Shown one piece after another: positions 26,343 through 35,203 of a stretch of 64,000 bases of DNA. Both the position numbers and the translations under genes were made by a program. Positions within the stretch are counted from its first letter, which is position 1. Each line of letters starts with the position of its first letter. The stretch spans positions 1,426,001 to 1,490,000 of the forward strand of contig NZ_CP139960.1 of the NCBI RefSeq assembly GCF_034424215.1, in the 5' to 3' direction. The notes below the pieces were generated by a model. It saw only the letters and a program-made list of their open reading frames with translations. It was not told where the DNA came from and ran no database searches. The DNA is from Niabella yanshanensis. Lineage in GTDB: Bacteria > Bacteroidota > Bacteroidia > Chitinophagales > Chitinophagaceae.

Positions 26343-28958
26343 TTACACCGTTTTACTTTCATGCGTTTCATTGCGGAAGACGACCGTGTTATCGAATACA
26401 TCTATCAAAATGGGCGTATTTCGATCTACATCGCCTGAGAGGATCCGTTTACTTAACTGGTTTACAATTTCCTTCTGGATCAGCCTTTTTAACGGCCGGG
26501 CTCCAAATTGTGGATCAAATCCCTGTTCAGCTAAAAAGTCGAGCGCATAATCACTAAAATGCAATTGTAAGCCGCTGTTTTGCAACACCTGTCTTTTTAA
26601 ACCCTCTAACTGTATCTTGATAATACCTATAATGTCTTTTTTAAGTAAAGGCTGAAACATAATGATCTCATCTACCCGGTTTAGAAATTCAGGTCTTACG
26701 GTTTCCCTCAGCAAACTCATTACCTGCACCTTTGCTTTTTCGGTAACTTCCTCAAGATTTTTCTCTGAAACACCTTCAAAAGCTTCCTGTATCAGATGAC
26801 TGCCTATATTGCTGGTCATTATAATAATTGTATTCTTAAAGTTCACTACGCGACCCTTATTGTCTGTTAGCCTGCCATCATCCAATACCTGCAACAAAAC
26901 GTTCCATACATCCGGATGTGCTTTTTCAATCTCATCTAAAAGCACAACACTGTAAGGTTTGCGACGCACGGCTTCAGTAAGTTGTCCACCTTCATCATAC
27001 CCTACGTAGCCGGGAGGTGCGCCTACCAGTCTGCTTACTGTATGCTTTTCCTGGTATTCGCTCATATCAATACGGGTCATCATGCCCTCATCATCAAACA
27101 GGTACTCAGCCAGCGCCTTTGCCAGTTCCGTCTTACCTACACCTGTTGTACCCAGGAAAATAAACGAACCGATCGGTTTTTTAGGATCACTTAGTCCTGC
27201 CCTGCTACGCCGGATAGCATCCGCCACAGCCGTAATGGCTTCCTCCTGTCCTACTACTCTCTCATGCAGGTGCGCTTCCAGGTGCAGCAGCTTTTCTTTA
27301 TCGCTCTGCATCATCTTACTCACAGGTATACCGGTTGATTTGGCTACACTTTCCGCAATATCCTCTGCATCTACCTCTTCTTTCAATAATCGCTTTTCGC
27401 TATCTTCCTGTAACTCCTTTGTGAGTTTTGCAATACGCTCCTCCTCCTCTTTTATCTTACCATATCGTATTTCAGCTACTTTGCCGTAATCGCCGTTACG
27501 TTCCGCCTGCTCTGCCTCTACTTTTAAGCTCTCAATGCCTGCTTTGGCATTCTGGATCTGCTCAACCAATTCCTTTTCTTCCGACCACTTGGCTTTTAGC
27601 GTATCCCGCTCTACAGAAAGATTGGCTATCTCAGTATTTAATTGTTTCAGCTTCTCTTCATCATTCTCTCTTTTAATAGCTTCACGCTCAATTTCCAACT
27701 GGCGGATCTGCCGGTCCAGCCGGTCCAGCTCTTCAGGCATCGAATTCATTTCAAGCCGAAGTTTAGCTGCACTCTCATCAATCAGGTCAATGGCTTTATC
27801 GGGTAAAAACCGATCGGTAATATACCTGCTGGACAATTCTACCGCAGCTATGATAGCATCGTCTTTGATACGCACATGGTGGTGGGTCTCATATTTATCT
27901 TTTAAGCCTCTTAAAATAGAGATAGCATCTTCTACCGAAGGCTCATCTACCATTACCTTTTGGAACCGGCGTTCCAGCGCTTTATCTTTTTCAAAGAATT
28001 TCTGGTACTCGTTCAGAGTGGTAGCACCTACCGCACGCAATTCGCCGCGGGCCAGGGCCGGCTTTAGTATGTTAGCCGCATCCATAGCCCCATCGCCACC
28101 ACCGGCACCTACCAGCGTATGAATCTCGTCTATAAACAATATAATCTCACCGTCACTTCCGCTCACTTCCTTCACCACGCCTTTTAAACGCTCTTCAAAT
28201 TCTCCTTTATATTTAGCGCCGGCTATCAATAAGCCCATATCCAGCGCATAAATGATCTTCGACTTCAAATTTTCGGGCACATCTCCGTTCACGATACGAT
28301 GAGCTATACCTTCGGCAATCGCTGTCTTACCCACACCGGGCTCTCCCACCAAAATCGGATTATTCTTGGTTCTTCTGCTCAAAATATGAAGGGTGCGACG
28401 AATCTCCTCATCCCTTCCAATTACCGGATCCAACTTGCCTTGCCGCGCTAATTCATTTAAATTCTTGGCGTACTTATTCAACGCATTAAACTCCTGTGAC
28501 TGTGTTTGAGAAGATACGGTTGACCCCTGCCTTAATTCTTTAATAGCAGTAACCAATCCCTTTGCAGTAAGACCTGCATCTTTCAATAATTTGCCGGTAG
28601 CATCATTACCCTCCACAATGGCCAACAATAAATGCTCGGGAGTAATGAACTCGTCATTGAACTGCTTTAAGGCAGCTCCCGCCCTCAATACTACGTTATT
28701 GGCATCGCGGCTGATCTGCTGCGCCGGCTCTCCTGATGACTTTGGCAATTTGGATATCAACTCATTGAGTTTGTTATCTACCAGATTGATGGTCACATTA
28801 TTCTTCTTTAAAAGATAATCTACCGGAGAGTCTTCCTGCTCCAATAAAGCTTTTAAAATATGCTCTGTCTCTATATTGGGGTTCTGAGCATTAAATGCCA
28901 GTTGCTGAGCTTGTTGAAAAGCCTCCGCTGCTTTTATTGTAAAATTTCCCAGATTCAT
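26343..28958 (-). CDS. clpB: ATP-dependent disaggregase ClpB
   Basis: The 871-aa protein has the Clp N-terminal repeat domain, two AAA+ modules with Walker A motifs [13 protein letters not shown] (~205) and [13 protein letters not shown] (~605), and Walker [11 protein letters not shown] and [13 protein letters not shown]. Between them lies the long coiled-coil M domain (~410-530) that marks ClpB rather than ClpA or ClpC. It pulls apart protein aggregates with DnaK in the cytoplasm. Full length; the ATG at 28958 matches the family start. No heat-shock operator such as CIRCE was seen upstream. Confidence 0.97.
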   Translation of the reverse strand: MNLGNFTIKAAEAFQQAQQLAFNAQNPNIETEHILKALLEQEDSPVDYLLKKNNVTINLVDNKLNELISKLPKSSGEPAQQISRDANNVVLRAGAALKQFNDEFITPEHLLLAIVEGNDATGKLLKDAGLTAKGLVTAIKELRQGSTVSSQTQSQEFNALNKYAKNLNELARQGKLDPVIGRDEEIRRTLHILSRRTKNNPILVGEPGVGKTAIAEGIAHRIVNGDVPENLKSKIIYALDMGLLIAGAKYKGEFEERLKGVVKEVSGSDGEIILFIDEIHTLVGAGGGDGAMDAANILKPALARGELRAVGATTLNEYQKFFEKDKALERRFQKVMVDEPSVEDAISILRGLKDKYETHHHVRIKDDAIIAAVELSSRYITDRFLPDKAIDLIDESAAKLRLEMNSMPEELDRLDRQIRQLEIEREAIKRENDEEKLKQLNTEIANLSVERDTLKAKWSEEKELVEQIQNAKAGIESLKVEAEQAERNGDYGKVAEIRYGKIKEEEERIAKLTKELQEDSEKRLLKEEVDAEDIAESVAKSTGIPVSKMMQSDKEKLLHLEAHLHERVVGQEEAITAVADAIRRSRAGLSDPKKPIGSFIFLGTTGVGKTELAKALAEYLFDDEGMMTRIDMSEYQEKHTVSRLVGAPPGYVGYDEGGQLTEAVRRKPYSVVLLDEIEKAHPDVWNVLLQVLDDGRLTDNKGRVVNFKNTIIIMTSNIGSHLIQEAFEGVSEKNLEEVTEKAKVQVMSLLRETVRPEFLNRVDEIIMFQPLLKKDIIGIIKIQLEGLKRQVLQNSGLQLHFSDYALDFLAEQGFDPQFGARPLKRLIQKEIVNQLSKRILSGDVDRNTPILIDVFDNTVVFRNETHESKTV

Positions 28959-29162
28959 AATTAAAGTTTCTTAGTTAAAAGTTCATGCCCTGGTATACGA
29001 CAGCAACAATCACGCTGAAGTTTAGTATAAACAGGACATACCCTGATTATCAAATCAAAATCCAAGCCGGTATTTAATGTAATGATGTCATATTCAGCTC
29101 ATTAAATATGACTAAAGTGCAGGAAAACAGTAATTGGTATGCTATTTTAGCAGAATGTAGCG

Positions 29163-29774
29163 CTACTTCTGTATAGGTTGAATGGCAATATCGCGAATAT
29201 CTCCCAGCTTCATTAATGTTTCTGCCAGGCGGTATTGAGGAATTGCAATATCCATCACACAAAATAGCTGCAGTTCCTGCTTTATTACTTCACATTCAAA
29301 TTGTTTGACGGTGGTCATAATATCATTCATTTGGGTATAGTCGAACTGCAGGTGGTAAGAAACCAATACCGGCTTCCTGATCAATGGTGTAACCTGCAAC
29401 GCCATAGCTGCCGCGGATTTATACGCATTAATCAGGCCGGGCACACCCAATAAGGTTCCGCCAAAATATCGAACTACTACAATAAGTATATCAGTAACGC
29501 CGCGACTATCAATCTGGCCCAGGATAGGTCTTCCTGCAGAACCTGAAGGTTCTCCGTCATCGCTTACCCTGTATTGATTATTATCGAGCCCCAAACGATA
29601 GGCAAAGCAATAATGGCTTGCTTTGGGGTATTCCTTTTTAATATCCAGTAGCTTTTGTTTGCAGTCGGCGATGGTTTTAACCGGGTAAGCTACCGCAATA
29701 AAACGACTTCCCTTGTCTTTAAATTCAGCAGCACCTGTTGTATTGATTGTATTAAAGTAATGCGGTACCTGCAT
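29163..29774 (-). CDS. YigZ/IMPACT family protein (UPF0029)
   Basis: The 203-aa protein carries the family signature DDGEPSGSAGRPIL and VVVRYFGGTLLGVPGLINAY, followed by a C-terminal ferredoxin-like domain. Relatives are linked to translation control or are uncharacterised, so I leave the role open. The frame opens with TTG at 29780, but the ATG at 29774 is better. It overlaps the end of ribD by 23 bp, so the two are probably co-transcribed. Confidence 0.88.
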   Translation of the reverse strand: MQVPHYFNTINTTGAAEFKDKGSRFIAVAYPVKTIADCKQKLLDIKKEYPKASHYCFAYRLGLDNNQYRVSDDGEPSGSAGRPILGQIDSRGVTDILIVVVRYFGGTLLGVPGLINAYKSAAAMALQVTPLIRKPVLVSYHLQFDYTQMNDIMTTVKQFECEVIKQELQLFCVMDIAIPQYRLAETLMKLGDIRDIAIQPIQK

Positions 29775-30831
29775 GAACAAATGAGTTATTTTGGTTTTTA
29801 AAATATATAATTTCGTCGTTTTGCAATACTGTTGCTTTTAGCTTTACCTGTTCTGAAAGCATGGGTGCAGTCACACCTTTACTTACCAGCAGTTCCTTAT
29901 TAGTAATTACACGGGCTTCATCCCACATACCGGCTTTTATAAAAGACTGGTGCAGGAAAGCGCCTCCTTCAACTAATACACTTTGTATGTTTAATTGGTG
30001 TAACTGGCGCAGACCATCCGGTATCATGCTATTTTTATCCATTTTTAAATAGATAATATTTCCCGCAACCGCATCCTTAATAGTATTCAAAATGATCACA
30101 ACCGCTGTTGTATTAAAAAGACGAAGACTTACCGGCACCTTTAGATTGGGATCAAATACTATTTTCTTCGGAGCAGGTCCCATCCAGTTGCGGTTGTCCA
30201 GCAGCGGATCATCCGCTATGGCAGTATTGGCTCCTACCATAATAGCAGCGTGCTCAGTTCGCCAGCTGTGCACCAGGCGATTGGTATAATCATTACTGAT
30301 CATCAGCCTGGTTTTACCTTCTTCAGAAATATACCCGTTTGCTGTTTGGGCCCATTTCAAGGTAATATAAGGACGAGTTAACTGGTGAAATGTAAAAAAG
30401 GCTTTATTTAAGGCGATGGCCTCTTTTTCCAAAACGCCCACTATTACTTCGATACCTGCAGCTTTGAGTTTCGCGATCCCCTTTCCGTCTACCTTTTCAA
30501 AACTATCTCTGCAGCCAATAACTACTTTAGGTATTTGATGCCGGATGATCAGATCGGCGCAGGGCGGCGTTTTACCGAAATGGGCGCAGGGCTCGAGCGA
30601 AACATATAAAGTAGATAAAGGAATTTTATCCGGATGATTTTGCAAGGCGTCCTGTATACAATGTACTTCAGCATGCGGGCCGCCGTACTGCTGATGATAT
30701 CCCTCAGCTATCACTTGTCCTTTATGCACCAGCACTGCACCTACCATCGGGTTAGGCGCCACATGCCCCGCGGCTAATCTTGCCAGTTGCAGACAACGCC
30801 GCATATAAACCTCATGTGCCTGTTCGTACAT
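29752..30831 (-). CDS. ribD: Bifunctional riboflavin biosynthesis deaminase/reductase RibD
   Basis: The N-terminal cytidine-deaminase-like domain has GGPHAEVHCI and SLEPCAHFGKTPPCADLI, the zinc-binding HAE and PCxxxGxTPPC motifs. The C-terminal reductase domain has TLKWAQTANGYI and GANTAIADDPLL. It performs the second and third steps of riboflavin synthesis from GTP. Start: the frame extends to an ATG at 30861, but a TAnnTTTG box at 30837-30844 would place the transcript start right at the ATG at 30831, so the 359-aa form (MYEQAHEVYMRRCL) is preferred. Confidence 0.93.
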   Translation of the reverse strand: MYEQAHEVYMRRCLQLARLAAGHVAPNPMVGAVLVHKGQVIAEGYHQQYGGPHAEVHCIQDALQNHPDKIPLSTLYVSLEPCAHFGKTPPCADLIIRHQIPKVVIGCRDSFEKVDGKGIAKLKAAGIEVIVGVLEKEAIALNKAFFTFHQLTRPYITLKWAQTANGYISEEGKTRLMISNDYTNRLVHSWRTEHAAIMVGANTAIADDPLLDNRNWMGPAPKKIVFDPNLKVPVSLRLFNTTAVVIILNTIKDAVAGNIIYLKMDKNSMIPDGLRQLHQLNIQSVLVEGGAFLHQSFIKAGMWDEARVITNKELLVSKGVTAPMLSEQVKLKATVLQNDEIIYFKNQNNSFVHAGTALL

Positions 30832-30836
30832 TTTTG

Positions 30837-30844
30837 CAAATGTA
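30837..30844 (-). promoter_or_regulatory. Candidate ribD promoter, -7 element
   Basis: On the minus strand this reads TACATTTG, matching TAnnTTTG. With the usual distance, transcription would begin at about 30831-30832, at the internal ribD ATG, giving a leaderless or nearly leaderless mRNA. No clear -33 TTTG is seen. Confidence 0.45.
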
Positions 30845-30916
30845 AATGAATTAACATCCATCTTCTTCTATTTGCCGGCAGTTTACCATAAATGCAGTGG
30901 CCTTCAGTAAATTTTA

Positions 30917-30924
30917 TAAGTTTG
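30917..30924 (+). promoter_or_regulatory. Candidate prmC promoter, -7 element
   Basis: TAAGTTTG matches TAnnTTTG. Its last base is 5 nt before the prmC ATG (30929), so transcription would start at the ATG itself. A -33 element is not evident. Confidence 0.42.
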
Positions 30925-30928
30925 TAAT

Positions 30929-31774
30929 ATGTCGCTACAAAAATTAAAAGCAGTTTTTATTGAAAAATTAAAAGGTATTTACCCGGCGGACGAAGCCGGC
31001 AACCTGTTTAACCTGGCCATTGAAAACCTGACGGGAATTAATCTCCGGAATAATAGTACGGCAACATTTGCTCCCGACGGATGCTTTATGAAAATGTGGG
31101 ATGCGATTGAAAAGCGACTACAGCAATCAGAACCGATACAATATATCTTAAATGAAGCCTGGTTCTATGACATTCCATTTTACGTCAATCAATCAGTATT
31201 AATTCCCCGCCCCGAAACAGAGGAACTGGTGGATTGGATTATAAAGGATCATAAAGAAAAACATGACCTGTCCATTTTAGACATTGGCACGGGAAGCGGC
31301 TGTATTCCTGTTATATTAAAAAGAAAAATACCACAATCCCGGGTAAGCTCCTGCGATATCAGCAACGAAGCCCTGCTGGTGGCTCAGAAAAATGCCCGTA
31401 AACATAAAACCGAAATCAATTTTATACAAAGCGATTTTTTAAATAAAAACAACTGGTCCTCCTTCTCAGCAACAGATATTATAGTAAGCAACCCCCCCTA
31501 TATTCCGCAACAGGAAAAAAGCCTGATGCACGACAATGTTTTAGCCCACGAGCCTCACCTGGCACTTTTTGTAGAAGACAGTAACCCGCTTATTTTTTAT
31601 GCAGCCATTGCAGAAGCAGGTAAAACATTATTGAAAGATAACGGAACGATTTACGTTGAGATATTTGAAGGACTGGGTAAGGAAACGCAGTTGTTGTTCG
31701 AAAACCAGGGTTTTAATCCTGTTTTAAAAAAGGACATGCAGGGCAAAGACCGCTTTGTTAAGGCCCGGAAATAA
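30929..31774 (+). CDS. prmC: Release factor glutamine methyltransferase PrmC
   Basis: The 281-aa protein has the N-terminal helical domain (residues ~1-80), the SAM-binding motif ILDIGTGSGCIPVIL and the substrate motif SNPPYIP that defines the Gln/N-methyltransferase active site. It methylates the GGQ glutamine of RF1 and RF2 in the cytoplasm. Length is usual for the family. It diverges from ribD with a 97-bp gap and converges on the lipoprotein gene at 31788. Confidence 0.95.
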   Translation: MSLQKLKAVFIEKLKGIYPADEAGNLFNLAIENLTGINLRNNSTATFAPDGCFMKMWDAIEKRLQQSEPIQYILNEAWFYDIPFYVNQSVLIPRPETEELVDWIIKDHKEKHDLSILDIGTGSGCIPVILKRKIPQSRVSSCDISNEALLVAQKNARKHKTEINFIQSDFLNKNNWSSFSATDIIVSNPPYIPQQEKSLMHDNVLAHEPHLALFVEDSNPLIFYAAIAEAGKTLLKDNGTIYVEIFEGLGKETQLLFENQGFNPVLKKDMQGKDRFVKARK

Positions 31775-31787
31775 TGAATTTACTGAA

Positions 31788-33380
31788 CTAATCAATTTGA
31801 TCTACGGTTATAAATACGGGACGTTCTGACACCTCAGCAAATATCTCGCCATTATGAATGGTCAGCAACTGCTGCTCACCCGATGTGCTACCAGCTAACA
31901 GTGAAATAACGTGGGCGGTTGATGCCTTAGCTGAAAGACGGACAGGAAAATTTTCTACTTTATAGTCTTTACTTGTTTTGGCCCATACTGCATAAACGCC
32001 CCGGGGACTCTTGATATCTTTAAATTTATAAACCAACACATCAGGGTGTGATGATTTTACTTCTCCCAGGAAACGCATATTTTTTAAAACATTTTTGAGT
32101 GTAGCTACATAATACCAGGATTTTTTCGGCGTCCAATCACCTTTTGGCCCCACTAAACCTGAACTGGCAAATTGTGTTTTATCAGCAGGATTAACATCGC
32201 GCAACATATACATTTGCGCCCGGTCTACCCCCGCAGCGGCGAACGCCAGGTAAGCTCTTATCATCCAGATTCCCTGTACCTCCTGCCGATCCATTGATCC
32301 TATTTCAGGCACGCTCAACCTGGAGTCAGGATGCGTATCCCACCCAAATTCCGAAACCCACACTTCTTTTCCCGGCAAATGGTCGTTCCTGTACTTAATA
32401 ACAGGAACCAACTGTTCTTTTAGCCGCCCTTCCTCTGGCGATAAGGCCGGGCCACTATCTCCAAATTGTGAGCCATCCGGAAAGGTATATAAATGGAAAT
32501 TAAGCACATCCACTGCAAACTTTTGATCCTTCCGGTTCAATTCGAACCAACGTTTCATTTTCTCAACATAGCTGATATCGAATATAGCGAGGCCTCCCAT
32601 CACCAACTTTACCAAACTATCGGCATTTTTTATACCGTATTTCCTGTTGTATAAATTCATAGTGCCCCCGTGCCCGTCGTAGTCGGCACTTGCCATAGCG
32701 GCATACTCTTCGGGTGTAAATTCTGCATTTTCTCCCTCCCATGTTCTGTCCTGTTCATTCCAGTCCTCAATGTATTTTACATAACCCAAACCTGAGACTT
32801 TTCGTTCGCCTGGAGCTAATTGGAGCAAACTATCCGGCACCGCGCGACTTGCGTAACGCGCAGCAAACTGGTACATAAAGTTAGCCTTTGCATGGTACGA
32901 ATAGGGATCGGCAGCGTTGAGACCTGGTGCATCTATTGGTTTATTGGCACTGTGGAAAGAAACAGTTTTTTGCAGCCAGTGAACGGAATTTTGAATGCAG
33001 GGAGCCACTCCTACTCCCAGATTATTGACATTACGGTAAAAGTCGTCGTAACTCCAGCCGGGATAACTGGGAGAAAATCGCATCTGGTTATGGGGAAATC
33101 CTTTATAAGCAGGATCGCCATTTCCCTCATCCCAATCCCAATTATGATATTCTCGCACAAAACCGGTTGCAGCGATGAGTTGAGGCGGATCGTCAACGAA
33201 AGCATTGAGCCCTATAAATTGATCGATAGTAATGGGAGCCGCTGTATCAATGATCCTTCCTTCATATTGGTATTTTTTACCATCAGGCACCACCTGATTA
33301 GTGGTTTCAGAACAGCCGGATATAACGAATAACAGTAAAATCAATCTAAAAAGTGTCAAATTTATAGCCATCATTAGCAT
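31788..33380 (-). CDS. Clan GH-A-like glycoside hydrolase lipoprotein
   Basis: After a short leader comes a lipobox ending in Cys (LLLFVISGC), indicating an outer-membrane or periplasmic lipoprotein. A TIM barrel is suggested by VREYHNWDWDEG, YIEDWNEQDRTWEG and VWVSEFGWDTHP. The Glu in DWNEQD and the Glu in SEFGWD are at the ends of two barrel strands, as expected for acid/base and nucleophile of clan GH-A (GH5/30/39-like) enzymes. The last ~90 residues look like a beta-sandwich. The family number is unclear. The frame begins with GTG at 33395; ATGs at 33380, 33374 and 33371 are better. Position beside an exopolysaccharide cluster suggests a role in trimming or degrading that polymer. Confidence 0.75.
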   Translation of the reverse strand: MLMMAINLTLFRLILLLFVISGCSETTNQVVPDGKKYQYEGRIIDTAAPITIDQFIGLNAFVDDPPQLIAATGFVREYHNWDWDEGNGDPAYKGFPHNQMRFSPSYPGWSYDDFYRNVNNLGVGVAPCIQNSVHWLQKTVSFHSANKPIDAPGLNAADPYSYHAKANFMYQFAARYASRAVPDSLLQLAPGERKVSGLGYVKYIEDWNEQDRTWEGENAEFTPEEYAAMASADYDGHGGTMNLYNRKYGIKNADSLVKLVMGGLAIFDISYVEKMKRWFELNRKDQKFAVDVLNFHLYTFPDGSQFGDSGPALSPEEGRLKEQLVPVIKYRNDHLPGKEVWVSEFGWDTHPDSRLSVPEIGSMDRQEVQGIWMIRAYLAFAAAGVDRAQMYMLRDVNPADKTQFASSGLVGPKGDWTPKKSWYYVATLKNVLKNMRFLGEVKSSHPDVLVYKFKDIKSPRGVYAVWAKTSKDYKVENFPVRLSAKASTAHVISLLAGSTSGEQQLLTIHNGEIFAEVSERPVFITVDQID

Positions 33381-33547
33381 ATTTAAAATAAACACATCGT
33401 TTTATTGAAAAAAAAATAAATATGCATAATCCACTAAAAAACAACATAGTTGGCAGGATGTTTGTGAATTTTTCTCCATCATTTCACTTTCAATTTTTTA
33501 AAATTTATAAACATTTGTTAAACAGGTAACGCCCGAACCCTAAACCC

Positions 33548-33555
33548 TATCTTTG
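33548..33555 (+). promoter_or_regulatory. Candidate promoter of the beta-helix lipoprotein, -7 element
   Basis: TATCTTTG matches TAnnTTTG and lies 46 bp before the ATG at 33602. A TTTG at 33514-33517 is too far upstream (30 bp) for standard -33 spacing. Confidence 0.4.
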
Positions 33556-33601
33556 CGCGCGTCCGCAAGTAGCGTTGCCCAATCTGTATAAAATTCTCAA
33601 C

Positions 33602-34972
33602 ATGATTAAACTATTTTTAAGCCCTTTAAAGTACTTTAGTATCTTTATTTGCGCCACCGCATTGGTGCAATTCTATTCGTCTTGCACAAAGGCTACGCCA
33701 CTCTATACGGGCGGAGACACTACGACTACTCCTCCTAAGGATACCACCACTACAACACCACCCAAAGATACCACAACTACGCCACCCAAAGATACCACAA
33801 TAAAAGGAAGATCATTCCAGGTGGGCAGCGGTTCGGGCAACCTGACCATAGATGGCAGCAATTTAGTTATTAACGGATCAAATATAGTACTAACGAATGG
33901 GGATATAGTGAAGATTAAAGGTGGGTCTTATACAAGTATCACAATCAGGAACGTGAATGTCCCTACCAACGGCGCCAGGGTTACCTTTATTAATGACGGG
34001 CTTATTACCTTGGCGGGAACGCGGCAAATGAATTTATCCAACTTGAATAATGTAACGGTTTCAGGCGCGGGAAGCTCACAAAATGACCGGGGTTTGGTAT
34101 TTACAAACAACAGCTTCAGGGCCGTTGTTTTATCGGGCTCAGTTAACAATTTCACTTTACAAAATGTTCTTTTTAAAAACATCGCCGATTATGTAATCAC
34201 TTATAACGGCCTGGATAATTTAATTTACAATGGCAGCCCTAATTCTTATGTATCAAATCTCGCTTTCAAGAATATTGACGCAGAAAACGTTGCCCCTTTA
34301 ATACAACTCAATGGAGATATAACAGCCAGCGGTTACAAAGGGCTTATCAACGGCCTTGAGATCTCTAACATGACCTGTATTAACTCTCCTGGTCTTGGCG
34401 CGGTGGTATATGCGGGTTGCGTCATTAATTTCAATATTCATGATAATTATGTAAACAATATCAATACTACCAACGATAATCACAATGGTGTATTTTTTAT
34501 CCATGGAAATGGTAAATTTTACAATAATCGTGTAACCAATCACCAGGGTAACGCCTTAAGGGCATGGATTTTCAGTGCAGGAGAGTTTGCCAATAATAAT
34601 ACCGTAACTATTTACAACAACATAGTACATAATAGCCGGAAGTACAGCGCTTTTGAAATACAGGTTTTGGACTACATGAGAAGAAGTTCTGTATTCAAAG
34701 CTGCCAACACTATTGTGTACAATAATACCGTCGGCAAATTAAACACCGATAAAATGACCTTTCCTGGCAGGCTTATCGACGTGTACAATACCTTCGGAAC
34801 GTTATCGGTTTACAACAATTTGGTTTTTAATAATAACGATTCTCAAATTTTAAATAATATGTCGAGCACTACTATTGTGAGGAATGAAAACAATGTATAT
34901 ATTGCTAATGAACAGGAAGCCGTGGTAATGTCGACTTTTGCTTCTAAAATAGCCGGTGTAGGAGCTAATTAA
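33602..34972 (+). CDS. Right-handed parallel beta-helix lipoprotein with repeated TTTPPKD linker
   Basis: The 456-aa protein has a lipoprotein leader with Cys at residue 28 (VQFYSSCTK), a linker with three TTTPPKD-type repeats, and then strings of Asn/Val/Ile-rich short strands typical of parallel beta-helix folds (NFTLQNVLFKNI, FNIHDNYVNNI, TVTIYNNIVHN). Such folds are used by pectate-lyase-like and other polysaccharide lyases, epimerases and glycosidases. No calcium-binding or catalytic set is obvious, so activity is unassigned. The frame opens with TTG at 33575; the ATG at 33602 is used. It diverges from the GH-A-like lipoprotein gene and precedes the polysaccharide cluster. Confidence 0.75.
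   Translation: MIKLFLSPLKYFSIFICATALVQFYSSCTKATPLYTGGDTTTTPPKDTTTTTPPKDTTTTPPKDTTIKGRSFQVGSGSGNLTIDGSNLVINGSNIVLTNGDIVKIKGGSYTSITIRNVNVPTNGARVTFINDGLITLAGTRQMNLSNLNNVTVSGAGSSQNDRGLVFTNNSFRAVVLSGSVNNFTLQNVLFKNIADYVITYNGLDNLIYNGSPNSYVSNLAFKNIDAENVAPLIQLNGDITASGYKGLINGLEISNMTCINSPGLGAVVYAGCVINFNIHDNYVNNINTTNDNHNGVFFIHGNGKFYNNRVTNHQGNALRAWIFSAGEFANNNTVTIYNNIVHNSRKYSAFEIQVLDYMRRSSVFKAANTIVYNNTVGKLNTDKMTFPGRLIDVYNTFGTLSVYNNLVFNNNDSQILNNMSSTTIVRNENNVYIANEQEAVVMSTFASKIAGVGAN
33719..33800 (+). repeat. Tandem repeat coding a Thr/Pro linker
   Basis: Three imperfect copies of a ~24-bp unit around ACACCACCCAAAGATACCAC code the TTTPPKD spacer of the beta-helix lipoprotein. Copies differ mostly at synonymous positions. 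The spacer probably holds the fold away from the membrane, and the copy number may vary between strains. Confidence 0.7.
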
Positions 34973-34996
34973 GGAAAATTTTCAATAAAATATGTT

Positions 34997-35034
34997 AGTA
35001 AAAAAGTTGTTATATAAATAGCAACTTTTTTACT
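34997..35034 (+). terminator. Rho-independent terminator after the beta-helix lipoprotein
   Basis: AGTAAAAAAGTTG and CAACTTTTTTACT form a perfect 13-bp stem around an AT-rich loop, starting 25 bp after the stop. The 3' arm and following bases supply the U-rich tail. Confidence 0.8.
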
Positions 35035-35103
35035 TTATAGCCACTTCGGGGGATTTGATCAGCTTATTGAATAAATAAGTTCAATCTTAATAAAATTCGT
35101 ACC

Positions 35104-35111
35104 TATATTTG
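35104..35111 (+). promoter_or_regulatory. Candidate promoter of the flippase-GT8 pair, -7 element
   Basis: TATATTTG matches TAnnTTTG and lies 92 bp before the flippase ATG, in the gap after a strong terminator. No -33 TTTG at normal spacing. Confidence 0.4.
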
Positions 35112-35203
35112 TGGAATTAACCATATATTAATTGCTTCATTGCAACTAAAGTCTTCTTCAAAAATACAAACCCCTTTTAATAGAATAAATTAATTAAGAC
35201 CAG

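Noticed and set aside
27535-28122. 195-aa forward frame
   Set aside because: Ser-rich antisense shadow of the clpB coding sequence.
32820-33332. 170-aa forward frame
   Set aside because: Antisense to the N-terminal part of the GH-A-like lipoprotein, which has a convincing lipobox and barrel motifs.
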